This document shows, piece after piece, positions 29,791 to 39,960 of a stretch of 64,000 bases of DNA. The notes under the pieces are model-generated. The model was not told the origin of the DNA. It searched no databases and was given only the letters and a program-made list of their open reading frames with translations. How positions within the stretch are numbered: the first letter of the stretch is position 1; every line of letters starts with the position of its first letter. Source of the DNA: Azolla caroliniana (lineage: Eukaryota > Polypodiophyta); contig JBHGNT010000005.1 of NCBI GenBank assembly GCA_043228905.1, forward strand, positions 11,842,001 to 11,906,000, in the 5' to 3' direction. The position numbers and the translations under genes were made by a program.

Positions 29791-31725
29791 GTCAATGTTC
29801 TTTCCCTCACTATGTATTGGGTGCCAATGATTTACTACGTGCAAACGGGTATATCAATGGATCTCCCGTAACATTTTTATTTGATTCGGGAAGCTCACAC
29901 AATTTTGTGAATGATCGTTTGGTTCAGATATGGGGAATCCAACCCACCGTAAGTGATCACACCTACACGGTGCACTTGGCTGATGGAAGAGTACAATACA
30001 TCAACGGGGCGATTCATTCATTAGGAATTTCTATTGACACTTATATAGAGGAAGTAGACTTCCATGTAATGAATCTTTGTACCACCGATGTAATACTGGG
30101 TTATCCCTGGTTTTATAATAAAAACTCTTCTTTATCTATTGATTGGGTTCATCATTCAATTACATTTGTATTGAATGACTGTACTCATTTTATTCAATGT
30201 GTAAAAAAACAATCTCTCTCGATTGTTTCCTCGTGTCCATCAATATCTGAGTTGTCTTGTTCTACTCTATTTTATTGTGTGCTTGATCTGGACATTCACG
30301 TTTACAATATCGATAATGTCTCGGTTCAATTAACATATTTTGAACAACAACAACTTGATGAAATCTTAAATGATTTTCATGATGTTTTTCCGAGTGAACT
30401 ACCAGATGGCTTACCTCCTAAACGTAATATAGACCATCATATAGATATTGTACCTGGTGTTGCACCAATAAGTATACCTCCTTATCGCTTAAGTCGATCC
30501 GAAGAGGATGAGGTATCTAAGCAACTCAAGGACTATTTACGAATGGGTTATATACGTTATAGTAAATCTCCATGGGGTGCACCAGTTCTCTTGGTTAAAA
30601 AGAAAGAGGGCACATGGCGTATGTGTATTAATTACTGACGCTTGAATAAAGTGACGATCAAGAATTCGTATCCCTTGCCCCGGGTTGACGATCTAATTGA
30701 CCGTCTCCAGGGAGCTCGGTATTTTACGAAACTTGATCTCCGTACTGGCTACCATCAAATTCGTATAAGTGAGGACGATGTTCCTAAAACGGCATTTCGT
30801 ACGCGCTATGGCTATTATGAGTTTTTGGTTATGCCTTTTGGCTTGACCAATGCTCTGGCTACATTTCAACAAGAAATGAATGACATTTTCCGAGAACAAC
30901 TTGGAAAATTTGTCGTTATTTTCTTGGATAATATTTTAGTTTATAGCCGTACATTACAAGAACATGCTAAACATGTCCGCTTTGTTTTACAAACATTGTG
31001 TGACAAACAGTTTTATGTGAATATCTCAAAATGTGAGTTCTTCAAGAAATCAATTACTTATCTTGGACGTCTCATAACCGAACGAGGAGTTGAAATTGAT
31101 ACTTCTCGCATCGAGAAAATCAAGCTTTGGCCCACTCTTCGGAATATTCGAGAAGTTCGATCATTCCTTGGTTTTGTCAGGTTTTTGCGAAAATCCCTTT
31201 GTAATTACTCCCAATTGACGACGCCGTTTACTGATCTTCTAAAAGATCAAACGCGTAAGTCTACAAAACCTATTGTTTGGAATGCTATACTAGACCTCAC
31301 CTTTAAGGAACTCAAGGACCTGGTATGCAAGGCTCCTTCACTTCTTTTACCCGATCCTGCAAAACCTTTTGAGGTTGAAACCGATGCAAGCGATTATGCT
31401 ATAGGTGATGTCTTATATCAAGATGGTAAACCAATAGCATTCGAGAGTAAGAAACTTGATTCTGCTCAATGTCGGTATACTGTTCAAGAAAACGAATTAT
31501 TTGCAGTTATACATGCACTCAAAACATGGCGCCATTATCTTTATGGAAATCACTTTGTGGTAACTACGGACCATGAGTCCTTGAAATATTTTTGTGACCA
31601 ACAAGACCTGAAAGGTCGTAAGGCACGATGGGCTGATCTCATCCAGGACTTTGATTTTTACATACGATATCGTAAAGGTTCCATGAACACTGTCGTTGAT
31701 GCACTAAGTCGCATCCGTGAAGTTA
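29791..31725 (+). pseudogene. C1 protease, reverse transcriptase and RNase H
   Basis: Protease FLFDSGSSHNFVN has an intact DSG site, and VILGYPWFY follows. RT: LVKKKEGTWRMCINY, then a TGA at 30639, [33 protein letters not shown], and the catalytic box FLDNILVYS in which the second Asp is Asn, which should abolish polymerase activity. RNase H: VETDASDYAIGDVLYQ, ENELFAVIHAL and TTDHESLKYF, then GSMNTVVDALSR. Confidence 0.9.
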
Positions 31726-33200
31726 ACACGCTTAGCTTCATTGAATTATCATTAGATCTTTATGATCATCTTCAAGAAAAGTATCCTGATGACAGTTATT
31801 TCGCAAAATACTGGGCAAGAGTTGAGTCTGAAACAGACACCACCACATCCTCGAAGGAATACTTCCACATTGCTAACGGTTTGCTCTACCGTAATGGGAA
31901 GGTTTGTGTTCCAGATTTACTCGAGGTCAAAAAGAGGATTCTTTTTTAATGCCATGACGCACCCTCAGCAGGGCACCCTAGAATACATTGTGCACTCGTT
32001 CTCATCTCCACTCAATTTTATTGACCTAAGATGTGTCCTGACATACATAGCTATGTGACTAAATGTCACCAATGTCAGGTTAACAAAGCCGAGCGACTTA
32101 AAGCCGCAGGACTTTTACATCCGTTAGACATTCCCAATAATAAGTGGGAAAGTATATCCATGGATTTTATTGTTAGCCTTCCTCGCACCCAAAAAGGCCA
32201 TGATGCCATCTAGGTTGTGGTGGATAGACTAACTAAAATGGCCAGATTTATTGCTACTAAAACCACGGTAACAACTCCTGAATTGGGTTACCAATTCGTG
32301 GACGAGTTATTTCGTTTTTATGGGTTACCGATGGATATCGTGAGTGATCGAGATCCAAAATTTACTAGTGACTTCTGGACGCAAGTCTTTAAGAAGTTAG
32401 AAACTACGTTGAGCATGAGCTCCACGGATCATCCTCAATCCGATGGACAAATAGAACGAGTAAATCAAATTATTGAGGACATGCTTCGAGCATATGTTGG
32501 TGCAAAACCAACAAAATGGGAATGTTATCTCCCAATTTTGGAGTTTGCTTATAACAACAACTCCAAGCATACGTCGACAGGATATAGTCCTTTTATGTTG
32601 ATGTATGGTTTTCAACCACGAGCCCCGATTGATGTTACTATACATCATGATGAGTTGCGAAGTACGCAAAACTTTCTTCGGGATATGCAAGATATGTTGC
32701 ATATTGCACGAGATAATATAAAAACAGCTCAAGATAGAGCCCGTTTTTATGCCGATCATCATAGGCAACCTCGTGTATTCAACCCTGGACAGAAGGTATT
32801 TTTACGTGTACCTCACAATTCTAAGACATTGTCTATGGGTAAGTGCGCTAAGTTAGCCCCACGGTTTTGTGGACCTTTTACAGTCCTCAAACACATTGGG
32901 TCATCAGCCTATCATCTCGCTCTTCTCGATGGTGTTGGAATTCATCCAGTCTTTCATGTGAGTCATCTAAAAGAACTTCTAGGTTCTGGCGACAATACAG
33001 TTACAACTGAAACTCTGGTTATTTTTGAAGAATTATCTTTTAAATCACATGTACTAGAAAGAATTCTCGATGTTAAAACAAAAAAATTGCGTCTAAAGAA
33101 ATCCGAGAATTTAAAATAAAATGGATGGATAAATCAATAAAAGATGCCAGCTGGGAACGTGAAAATACTCTCAAAACTAACTTCCCTAACTTTCCATTGC
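31726..33200 (+). pseudogene. C1 integrase and chromodomain remnant
   Basis: The zinc-finger region around 31950-32030 is disrupted after a TAA at 31947. KCHQCQVNKAER, then MDFIVSLP, VSDRDPKFTSDFW and SDGQIERVNQI give the D, D, E core; a TAG at about 32214 interrupts. The C-terminal module QKVFLRVPHNSK ... PRFCGPFTVLKHIG, HPVFHVSHLKELL ends in ILDVKTKKLR, and a shifted frame supplies KWMDKS-like and WERENTL residues, a degenerate Reina-like chromodomain. Confidence 0.85.
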
Positions 33201-33216
33201 AAGAGTGAAATGTTTT

Positions 33217-33230
33217 AAAGAGGGGGAGTA
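33217..33230 (+). other. Polypurine tract of C1
   Basis: AAAGAGGGGGAGTA abuts the 3' LTR. Confidence 0.85.
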
Positions 33231-33683
33231 TGTTTCAGGCATGACCATATAATATCTCGTGGTGAGAATTTACCGTAGTATTCTATACACATGGATAAGT
33301 GTGAGGGTTAAACGAGAGTGTAGAGAAGGGGAGGATTACTTTTAAATCCTCGGGATTGAGACAACCCATTAGGCCAAGTGTGAACATGGCTGGGGGCCTT
33401 GGGTATCGCTATAAATAAGAGGCCTACCCTCATTTGACTATCTTGTTGACTACGTCGAGACTCTGTCTTGTGGTGGGTCAACTCTTGTAGCGAGCGCGCC
33501 AGCACCAGGTACGACTCGATGCCACGGCGGTGGTATGGGACGCCGATCGAGGCTCGAGTCCGTCTCGATCCCTTCGCTCAGGGGTGGTCGTGTGGATTGG
33601 CACCCTTCTTTCTCTCTCTCCTTTCTTTCTATCTACCTAGATCTATCCTTATCTAATGCTTACTTTAGTACATGTCTCTAATA
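33231..33683 (+). repeat. 3' LTR of C1
   Basis: 453 bp, TGTTTCAGGC to CTCTAATA, matching 26682-27138 and, in reverse orientation, 59467-59930. Confidence 0.92.
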
Positions 33684-34076
33684 ATACAACTCTCCCTTCA
33701 TAAGTCATGACATATCCAGATGTAGACTAGTTGGTATCCGCATCAGCCGACATATTTGAATATGTGAATCCGTCAAGTTGGGGTTTACTGGAGCCAAACC
33801 GGAGGCACATATTGGAGGTGCCTTTCAGATACCGGAGTATCCACTTGATCGTGTTCCAATGCTCTCTTCCCGGATTGCTAATGAACCGGCTGACTACTCC
33901 GACAACATATGCAATGTCTAGCCGAGTGCACACTATTGTGTACATTAAGCTTCTGACAGAAGAGGCATATGGTGTCGTCATCATATCTGCCCTTGTATTC
34001 GGGCTTTGCTTTCCAGACAATCTGCAGTTTTTTGGGAGTGTCGATCCAACCGGTTTCGCCTCGAACATGTTGAACA
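33684..34076 (-). pseudogene. K2 C-terminal RT and N-terminal RNase H
   Basis: The coding strand reads FEAKPVGSTLPKNCRLSGKQSP, YASSVRSLMYTIVCTRLDIAYVVGVVSRF, HWNTIKWILRYLKGTS and FGSSKPQLDGFTYSNMSADAD. It joins to 26681 once C1 is removed (one ataca). It is cut on the right by the solo LTR. Confidence 0.88.
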
Positions 34077-34674
34077 TGTTGGGAATATGTCCCTCCAGTG
34101 GGAGGAAGAGCTGACTGTTCGGAAAGCCGACTGTCGAAGGGTCGAAAACAGTGATTCGACTGTTTGAGAATTTGACTGTTATTATTATTATGGTAATAAT
34201 GATGATGATGTTAGGAAACACATCACTCCATATGGGGAGAGAAAGGAGCTGAGTTGATGAGGGACTCGGGAGATTATACTTGTAAATAGTCTCAATGTGC
34301 GCCCCATGAGGGCTAGGTATGTAAATAGCTAGAAAGTTGTGTAATTATATATGCAACTAGGGCAAACTTTAAGATGTAGAATTGAAGAGAACATAACTGT
34401 GAGTGTGAGAGAGAAGTGTGTGCCGCGCCATAGCTATGTGAGTAACAGCAAACGCGACGAGCCCTGCATGGTTGATACACTCGACAGAGTGTTGTAACCC
34501 TCTCAGTGTTGTATATCCACTATCCATAGTGAAGATCTATTCCCGTGGTTTTCTCCCGTTTTAGGGTTTCCACGTAAATCTCTATGCATAGTTGTCTATC
34601 TTGTTTTTTGGTGTGATTCGTATTTCAGCATTGTCTATTCATTGTGATTTAAATTCCGAAACAATTTCTCAACA
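34077..34674 (+). repeat. Solo LTR of another Copia-like family (S)
   Basis: 598 bp, TGTTGGGAATATG to TTTCTCAACA, inside K2 RT. No internal region is present, so it is what remains after LTR-LTR recombination. Flanks are gaaca (34072-34076) and aaacc (34675-34679), not a clean duplication. A second fragment of the family lies at 51093-51440. A TATTATTATTATGG run sits near 34170. Confidence 0.85.
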
Positions 34675-35350
34675 AAACCTTTGGAGAACCTTTGTCAAGT
34701 ACTTTTCCTATGACAACCACAATAGCTTCTTCGACCGTTCCTGGATTATGTCCATCCCTAATATCTATCTTGTCAGACCCAAGTCTTTCATTGAGAAGGT
34801 CCGGTTTACGGAATTCTTCAGCATTCGTATCTTGACTTGGTCTCGTCCGACAATCAACATGTCATCCACGTACAGGAGCCATATCAGGAAATCTCCTCCG
34901 TCAAATTTCTTCACAAACACGCAGTGATCGGCTTGCGCCTTGTGGTACCCTTGATCCGTCATGAAGCACTCAAACTTCCGGTACCATTGACGGGGGGGCA
35001 TGCTTCAATCCGTATAAGCTCTTCTTCAGCCGGCACACCAGGTGCTCCTTCCATTTCTTCTCAAATCCTTCCGGTTGATGCATGTAGATATCTTCTTCGA
35101 GATCGCCATGTAGGAATGCCATCTTGACGTCTAGTTGCTCTACCTCGAGGTCCATGCTTGATACCGTCCGGATGGATGTCATCTTTCTTCTAATTGGAAG
35201 CCCTTCACCACGATCCAGGCCTTATACCTTGGTGGGTTTCCGGCGTCTCCCGGTTTCAGCTTCTACACCCATTTGTTCCATAGTGCCCTCTTTCCTTTGG
35301 GCAACTCCGTCAGCTCTTATGTGTGGTTCTCATGTAGGGAATCCATCTCG
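34675..35350 (-). pseudogene. K2 reverse transcriptase
   Basis: The coding strand reads LEVEQLDVKMAFLHGDLEEDIYM, KKSLYGLKHAPP, then after a frame shift RQWYRKFECFMTDQGYHK and the intact catalytic LLYVDDMLIVG. YVDD is present here, unlike K1. There are further frame breaks near 35000 and 35185. Confidence 0.88.
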
Positions 35351-36698
35351 TCCTACATGGCACTCAACCACTTGCGGCTATGGGTGTCTTTTTTTGCTTC
35401 TTCGAAGCTTTCCGGATCTCCCTCATCGATGAGCAATACGTGCTCTGCATCCGGATATCTCCGGGGGCTCTTCTCTCTCTAAGAGGGCATCTTTGTCCTT
35501 GGCTTATGACTACCGGTTCCTCTGTTTGTTCCGAATCCGAATCCAATTCGGGATCTTGTCCGATTCTGGTGTCTTCTTCTTCTTCTTCTTCGGTCGGTTC
35601 CATTTATTGTCCGAATTAAGGCGGTTCATCGAGTGTCATCCGGTTACCGGCTAACATCCGGTTTCCAACCGGGTAAATCCTTGTGTCCTCAAACCGGTCT
35701 CCTACGATTGATCTAGAGTCTATCATTTTCTTCTCCGACTCCCAGTCGGCAATGGTCCTGTCTTCCATGAAGACTATGTCCCGACTTCGGAACACCTTCT
35801 TGTCGACCAGATCCCACACCCGGTACCCGAACTCATCATCGCCATATCCAAGGAATATGCATGGCCTGGACTTCGGATCCAGCTTTGCTCTCTTGTCCTT
35901 TGCAACATGCACATATGCGAGACACCCGAACACCTTCAGATGCCAGTAAGAAACATCTTTACCGGTCCATACTTTCTGAAATGAGTCTCCTGGGAAGGGT
36001 GTTGAGGGTGATCTGTTAATCACGTACGTTGTCTTCGTCAACGCCTCAGCCCAAAACGTCTTGGGTAACTTTGCATGTGCTCGCATGCTTCAGACTCTCT
36101 CCATTTTGGTCTGGTTCATCCGTTCGGCCATCTCGTTTAATTCCGACGTCTTCGACATGATGAATTCGAGCCGGATTCCCTTCGATCGGAAGTACTCCTT
36201 AAACTACCCCCGATATTCCCCTTCGTTATCTGCTCAAACCGCCTTCAACTTCCGGTCGGTTTCTCTTTCCACACTCGCATGGAGTTCCTTGAAGACAGAT
36301 AGCACCTGATCCTTTCTCTTCAGCGGTGAGACCCACAACTTCCGGTTGTGGTTATCTATGAACGTCACGAAGTACTGTGATCCGACATGTGACTTCAGGT
36401 CCACTTGACACACATCGGTATACACCAACTCCGGTGGTGCATTCCGTCTCATTGGTGGTCTTTCCCGGAGGGAGGTTCGGTTTTGCTTGTCAGCCAAGGA
36501 ATCGGTGCACTGCTCAAGTTGCACGTCCTTCACCGGAATGAGATTGTCTTCGGCAAGTCTTCTCATCCCCTTCTTGCTTATATGACACAATCTCTTGTGC
36601 CACAACTCACCAATAGTGTCGGATGCTACGTTCACTACTTCCCGAAATATCTGGGCATACATCAGATATAGTGTGTTGATCTTCCGGGCTCGAGCCAC
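35351..36698 (-). pseudogene. K2 integrase and linker
   Basis: HHCC segment LWHKRLCHISKKGMRRL ... CTDSLADKQ (second Cys changed to Ser). Core: VYTDVCQVDLKSH and KLWVSPLKRKD; the second Asp region is broken near 36234, with LPKTFWAEALTKTTYV after it. The C-terminal FLGYGDDEFGYRVWDLVDKK and the acidic linker PTEEEEEEDTRIGQD lead to RCPLRERRAPGD. Confidence 0.85.
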
Positions 36699-37786
36699 AA
36701 TCAGGCTTCCTTTGCTGGGACTTCATGTCTCCGTTTCGAATGCTACTCGTGTAGCCTTCATCATCTAGCCAACCGACTAATATCAGGTTCAAGCGAACCT
36801 TCGGAACGTGTTGGACATCTTTCAGCAGCAATTTGCATGCAGTTGATGTCATCAAATCCCTTCATTCCCCATCCGGACACAACCGTAATCTCCGGTTGTG
36901 TAGGATGAGAAGCACCTTCGGTCCGGTGTCAGGTGGAACGATGCTCCGGAATTGACAACCCACGTTGTCTCATCGCCGACAAGGTTTAACTCATTCTCCT
37001 CAGTAATGAGGATCAGTTCTTCTTCACTTGTCACGATTGCCGACGTTCCCTTCCTATAAGGGCCTTTCCAGTCCGAACCGTTCCAGTCCGAACCCTTTTT
37101 CGAATCAGCATTGTTGGTTCCTTTCTCTTTCCGGAAATGCTGACAGTTTTTCTGGAAGTGCCCCAGCTTCCCACAGTAGAAGGAAGTAGGCCTCCCCCTT
37201 GACTTTGACCTTGTCCCCGATTTGTCCCGGTTTTGGGAACTCTGATACCAGCCTCTTCCCCGGTTGTGGTCAACTTCCGTAACCAAGGCCTTCCGATCGG
37301 TTCCGGATTCCCGGTCCTTTCGGCGAGCCTCTTCATCTAGCAAGCTTGATTTTACCCTTGCTAGGGACAACTGCTTTCCTTTCGGCCCGGCGTTGCCCAA
37401 CGTGACAACTAACGTCTACCAACTATCCGGGAGGGAACTGAACAGGAGCAATGTGAGTACCCCATCCACGAGAGGTACTTCCAACGAGGTGGCTTGTTGT
37501 ATTAGCCCCTAGAAGGCATTCATGTGCTCCGCCATACTGTAGTTGTCTTGGTACCAGAGCCTCACTAACTTCCGGAATACACGAAACTCGATTAACGGCA
37601 TTTTTGTTCTAGAGCATGATGTCGATCTTCTCCCAGAGTTCATGAGCCTTACTTTCTTCATTGAAGTTGTTGTATAGGCTCATGTCGATGAAGCACCGGA
37701 TGTACGCCGCCGTCTTCATGTGCATCACCTCCCATGCCGCGGCATCGATCTTATCCAATTTCTTGTCCCCGAACTTGGTGCCTTGT
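36699..37786 (-). pseudogene. K2 Gag and protease, 5'-truncated
   Basis: It starts abruptly at 37786 with FGDKKLDKIDAAAWEVMHMKT in mid-Gag. The zinc knuckle reads SFYCGKLGHFQKNC (first Cys is Ser). The protease site reads WVVNSGASFHLTPDRR, with the catalytic Asp changed to Asn. There are several frame breaks around 37400-37600. Confidence 0.85.
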
Positions 37787-38535
37787 GTGTTTTAGGTTGC
37801 CTTGGTTTTCTTCATGATAGATTTTATAAGGGCTTCACTAAATCAAATGGCGACATTCATGAGGACATCCATTATGAAAATAGAATAGGGATTTGTGATG
37901 ATGAGGATGTTTTACAAAAATATGTCCATTATGATGTGGGGTCACATTAAAATCATAAGGGTATAAGGAAAATCTAGAAAATGTTATTTGGGATGTGTAT
38001 GATGATGATGTTGATGTTGTGAGTATGTGTGGGAAGGATGGGATTAAGGTTGATAATATTGAGAATAATCTAGAAAATGGTATGATAGTTTGGGATGTGT
38101 ATAATGATAATGTTGATGTTGTGAGTGTGTATGGGAATGATGAGTTTAGGGTAGATGATATTGAATATGATGGTTATCTCGTGATAAATGATTCGGTGAT
38201 TAAAGATGTTGTTAACTCAAAGGATGACTATAATGATGATGTAAGTATAATTAACATTGAGGTTGTTATCATAGAAGATGATGTTGTGGTAAAATGGATG
38301 GTTATTACTTATGAAGAAGAAAGGGAAGAAGTGATTATGAGGACCACCCATGGGAAGGAAGGGAAAGATGCATTAAGATGGTGGGACGTTCAACTAAACA
38401 GAGGAGTTTGTATTGCCAACATTTCCATCTCCCATCTCAAAGAAAAGGATTGGCCAATAAGAAGAAGCACCTGGTTTTTAGATTTGGTTCGACAAGACAC
38501 ATCGGCTGCACCCCAAGAAGATTGAAGAAGAAGGT
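37787..38535 (+). other. Acidic repeated ORF joined to Gypsy B-like integrase remnant
   Basis: A frame at 37995-38525 is very acidic and has two imperfect copies of a ~37-residue unit (VWDVYDDDVDVV, VWDVYNDNVDVV; DNA copies start near 37970 and 38080). I do not recognise it. At 38470-38535 another frame reads FDKTHRLHPKKIEEEG, which continues after element D at 43829 as WVLIYDNILDK, the integrase tail of a Gypsy B-like element (B2). So D inserted into B2. Whether the acidic segment belongs to B2 is unknown. Confidence 0.55.
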
Positions 38536-38888
38536 TGTCAAGATTCGAACTCTTGACACGACCATGTTATAATCTACTATTATGAGTTAACCAAGATATC
38601 TAGTACTAGTTATGTATGTAATTGTTCCTTATTATTTTACTAGCATCATGTGCATAGTTGCTCCCTTGTAGTATTTACACTTGGCACATGCATGCATACC
38701 TACATGCTCTATTGTAGATTCACATGCGTGCAACAAGTATGCATGCCATGTAGTATAAATAGAGGAGTTCACCTTGAAGGAATTCAAGGTGAACAACACC
38801 AGTTATGGAGTCTTTCCTTTAGTACTATCTTCTTTCTTGTCCATTTGGTTATCTTCTTCGTTGTCTCTTGAGTTTATGATCCGTGACA
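38536..38888 (+). repeat. 5' LTR of D
   Basis: TGTCAAGATTCG to GATCCGTGACA. TATAAAT is at 38754-38760. A 12-bp inverted repeat with 4-nt loop (38767-38794) straddles the predicted RNA start at about 38786. Confidence 0.95.
38754..38796 (+). promoter_or_regulatory. D promoter: TATA box, start-site hairpin and priming sequence
   Basis: TATAAAT at 38754. Arms GTTCACCTTGAA (38767-38778) and TTCAAGGTGAAC (38783-38794) form a hairpin. AAGGTGAACAA (38786-38796) begins 32 nt after the first T of the TATA box, the distance expected for the transcript start. It is complementary to 38891-38901. Confidence 0.75.
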
Positions 38889-38890
38889 GT

Positions 38891-38901
38891 TTGTTCACCT
38901 T
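38891..38901 (+). other. Self-priming site of D
   Basis: TTGTTCACCTT lies 2 nt (GT) after the LTR and is an exact 11-nt complement of the predicted RNA 5' end. No tRNA-type TGG site is present. This is the layout of Tf1/sushi elements, whose RNA folds back on itself and is cut to release a primer. Confidence 0.8.
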
Positions 38902-38938
38902 CCCATCCTCATAGCACTCCCTCTCATAAGCCATAGCT

Positions 38939-39955
38939 ATGTCTGACTCAACTAGTGAGTTAGGCCAAATAATGGTAGCCTTACGACAACTACAGCTTGA
39001 AAATGAAGCTCTTCGAAATTCTTTACAAGAACTTCAAGTCAGTACCTCCCTATCCTCACAACCCCCGAACCCTAGTCTCCCACAACAACCTAGCCTAGAG
39101 CCCGATCTTCTACCAACATCTAGCCTAGCTTCGTCACAGTTTCTTGAGCCTAAGGTTAGCCTCCCAGAAAAATTTGATGGAACGAGGTCGCGTTTCCGAG
39201 GGTTCATCAACCAAGTTCGACTTATCATTCGGCTACAACCTCAACGTTATGGAGATGGTCTTCGACAAGTCGGCCTTGTGGGCACCCTTCTCTCCGGTCC
39301 GGCCCAAGCTTGGTTTGCACCATTGGTAGAAACCTCATCACCTTTATTGGAGGACTTTCCTGCCTTCCTCGCCGAGTTAGAGGCCACATTTGGAGAGACG
39401 GACCGACGACGTACAGCTCTTAACAAGATTTATGCACTCGAACAAGGTTCACGTGCAGCTTCGGTCTATGCTTCCGAATTTCGACAACTAGCATGCGACG
39501 TCAATTGGGATGATCAAGCTTTAGCTGATCACTTTCGGCGCGGTCTTCGAAGCAATGTCAAGAATCTTCTCTTAAACTTTCCGGAGCCCACCTCGTTATC
39601 CCAAGCGATTTCATAAGCAGTCCATTGTGACAATCGTCTTTTCGAATTTCGCCAAGAAGAGCGCCGGACTTGGTTCCCACCTCATTCACTTCCACGCCAC
39701 GCCCCGGTCATACAACCCCAAGCATCCTCACACTCGCCTACTTCGGCAGATGCTCCTGTCCCCATGGAAATTGATCAAGCCCGATTTCGACCATTGACTG
39801 ATGCTGAACGACAATTTCGGCGGGCTAATGGCTTGTGCATGTATTGTGGCGCCTCCGGTCATGTCGTTCGCCATTGTCCTAGGAGTACTCGCCCACAATT
39901 CCATAGAGCTAACGGACCCCAACATCCGGAAAACGACATCGTTCGGTTGCAGTAG
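38939..39955 (+). pseudogene. Gag of D
   Basis: 339 codons from ATG 38939 to TAG 39953-39955, with one internal TAA at 39614-39616 (LSQAIS, stop, AVHCDNRLFE). N-terminal coiled-coil-like MVALRQLQLENEALRNSL, sushi-like capsid block LPEKFDGTRSRFRGFINQVRL and RVGLVGTLLSG-like QVGLVGTLLSG, and a CCHC knuckle CMYCGASGHVVRHC (about 39836-39877). The leader is only 50 nt. Except for the one stop it looks intact. Confidence 0.9.
39928..39934 (+). promoter_or_regulatory. Weak candidate frameshift site G GAA AAC
   Basis: In the gag frame the sequence is G-GAA-AAC about seven codons before the gag stop. The -1 frame is open from here into pol (GKRHRSVAVGAM). It differs at one base from GGGAAAC, a heptamer used by some sushi-derived genes. 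Pairing in the P site would be poor, so pol may instead start at ATG 39961. Confidence 0.35.
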
Positions 39956-39960
39956 GAGCC

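Larger units (their letters stand above)
26682..33683 (+). mobile_element. Complete Ty3/gypsy chromovirus C1
   Basis: LTRs at 26682-27138 and 33231-33683 with a perfect target duplication ataca (26677-26681, 33684-33688) inside K2. Primer site, 1.65-kb leader, one gag-pol frame, chromodomain remnant and polypurine tract are all present. About 17 substitutions between LTRs counted by eye (roughly 4%) make it older than A2 and D. Six or more nonsense codons inactivate it. Confidence 0.95.
25748..37786 (-). mobile_element. Ty1/copia element K2 (minus strand), interrupted
   Basis: Same Copia family as K1 in the opposite orientation: 3' LTR (25748-26305), then RNase H, RT, integrase, protease and gag toward 37786, where gag is cut off and no 5' LTR is present. 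Gypsy C1 (26682-33683) split RNase H, and a solo LTR (34077-34674) split RT. Confidence 0.9.

Noticed and set aside
34072-34679. Target duplication for the solo LTR
   Set aside because: Flanks gaaca and aaacc do not match well; not claimed.
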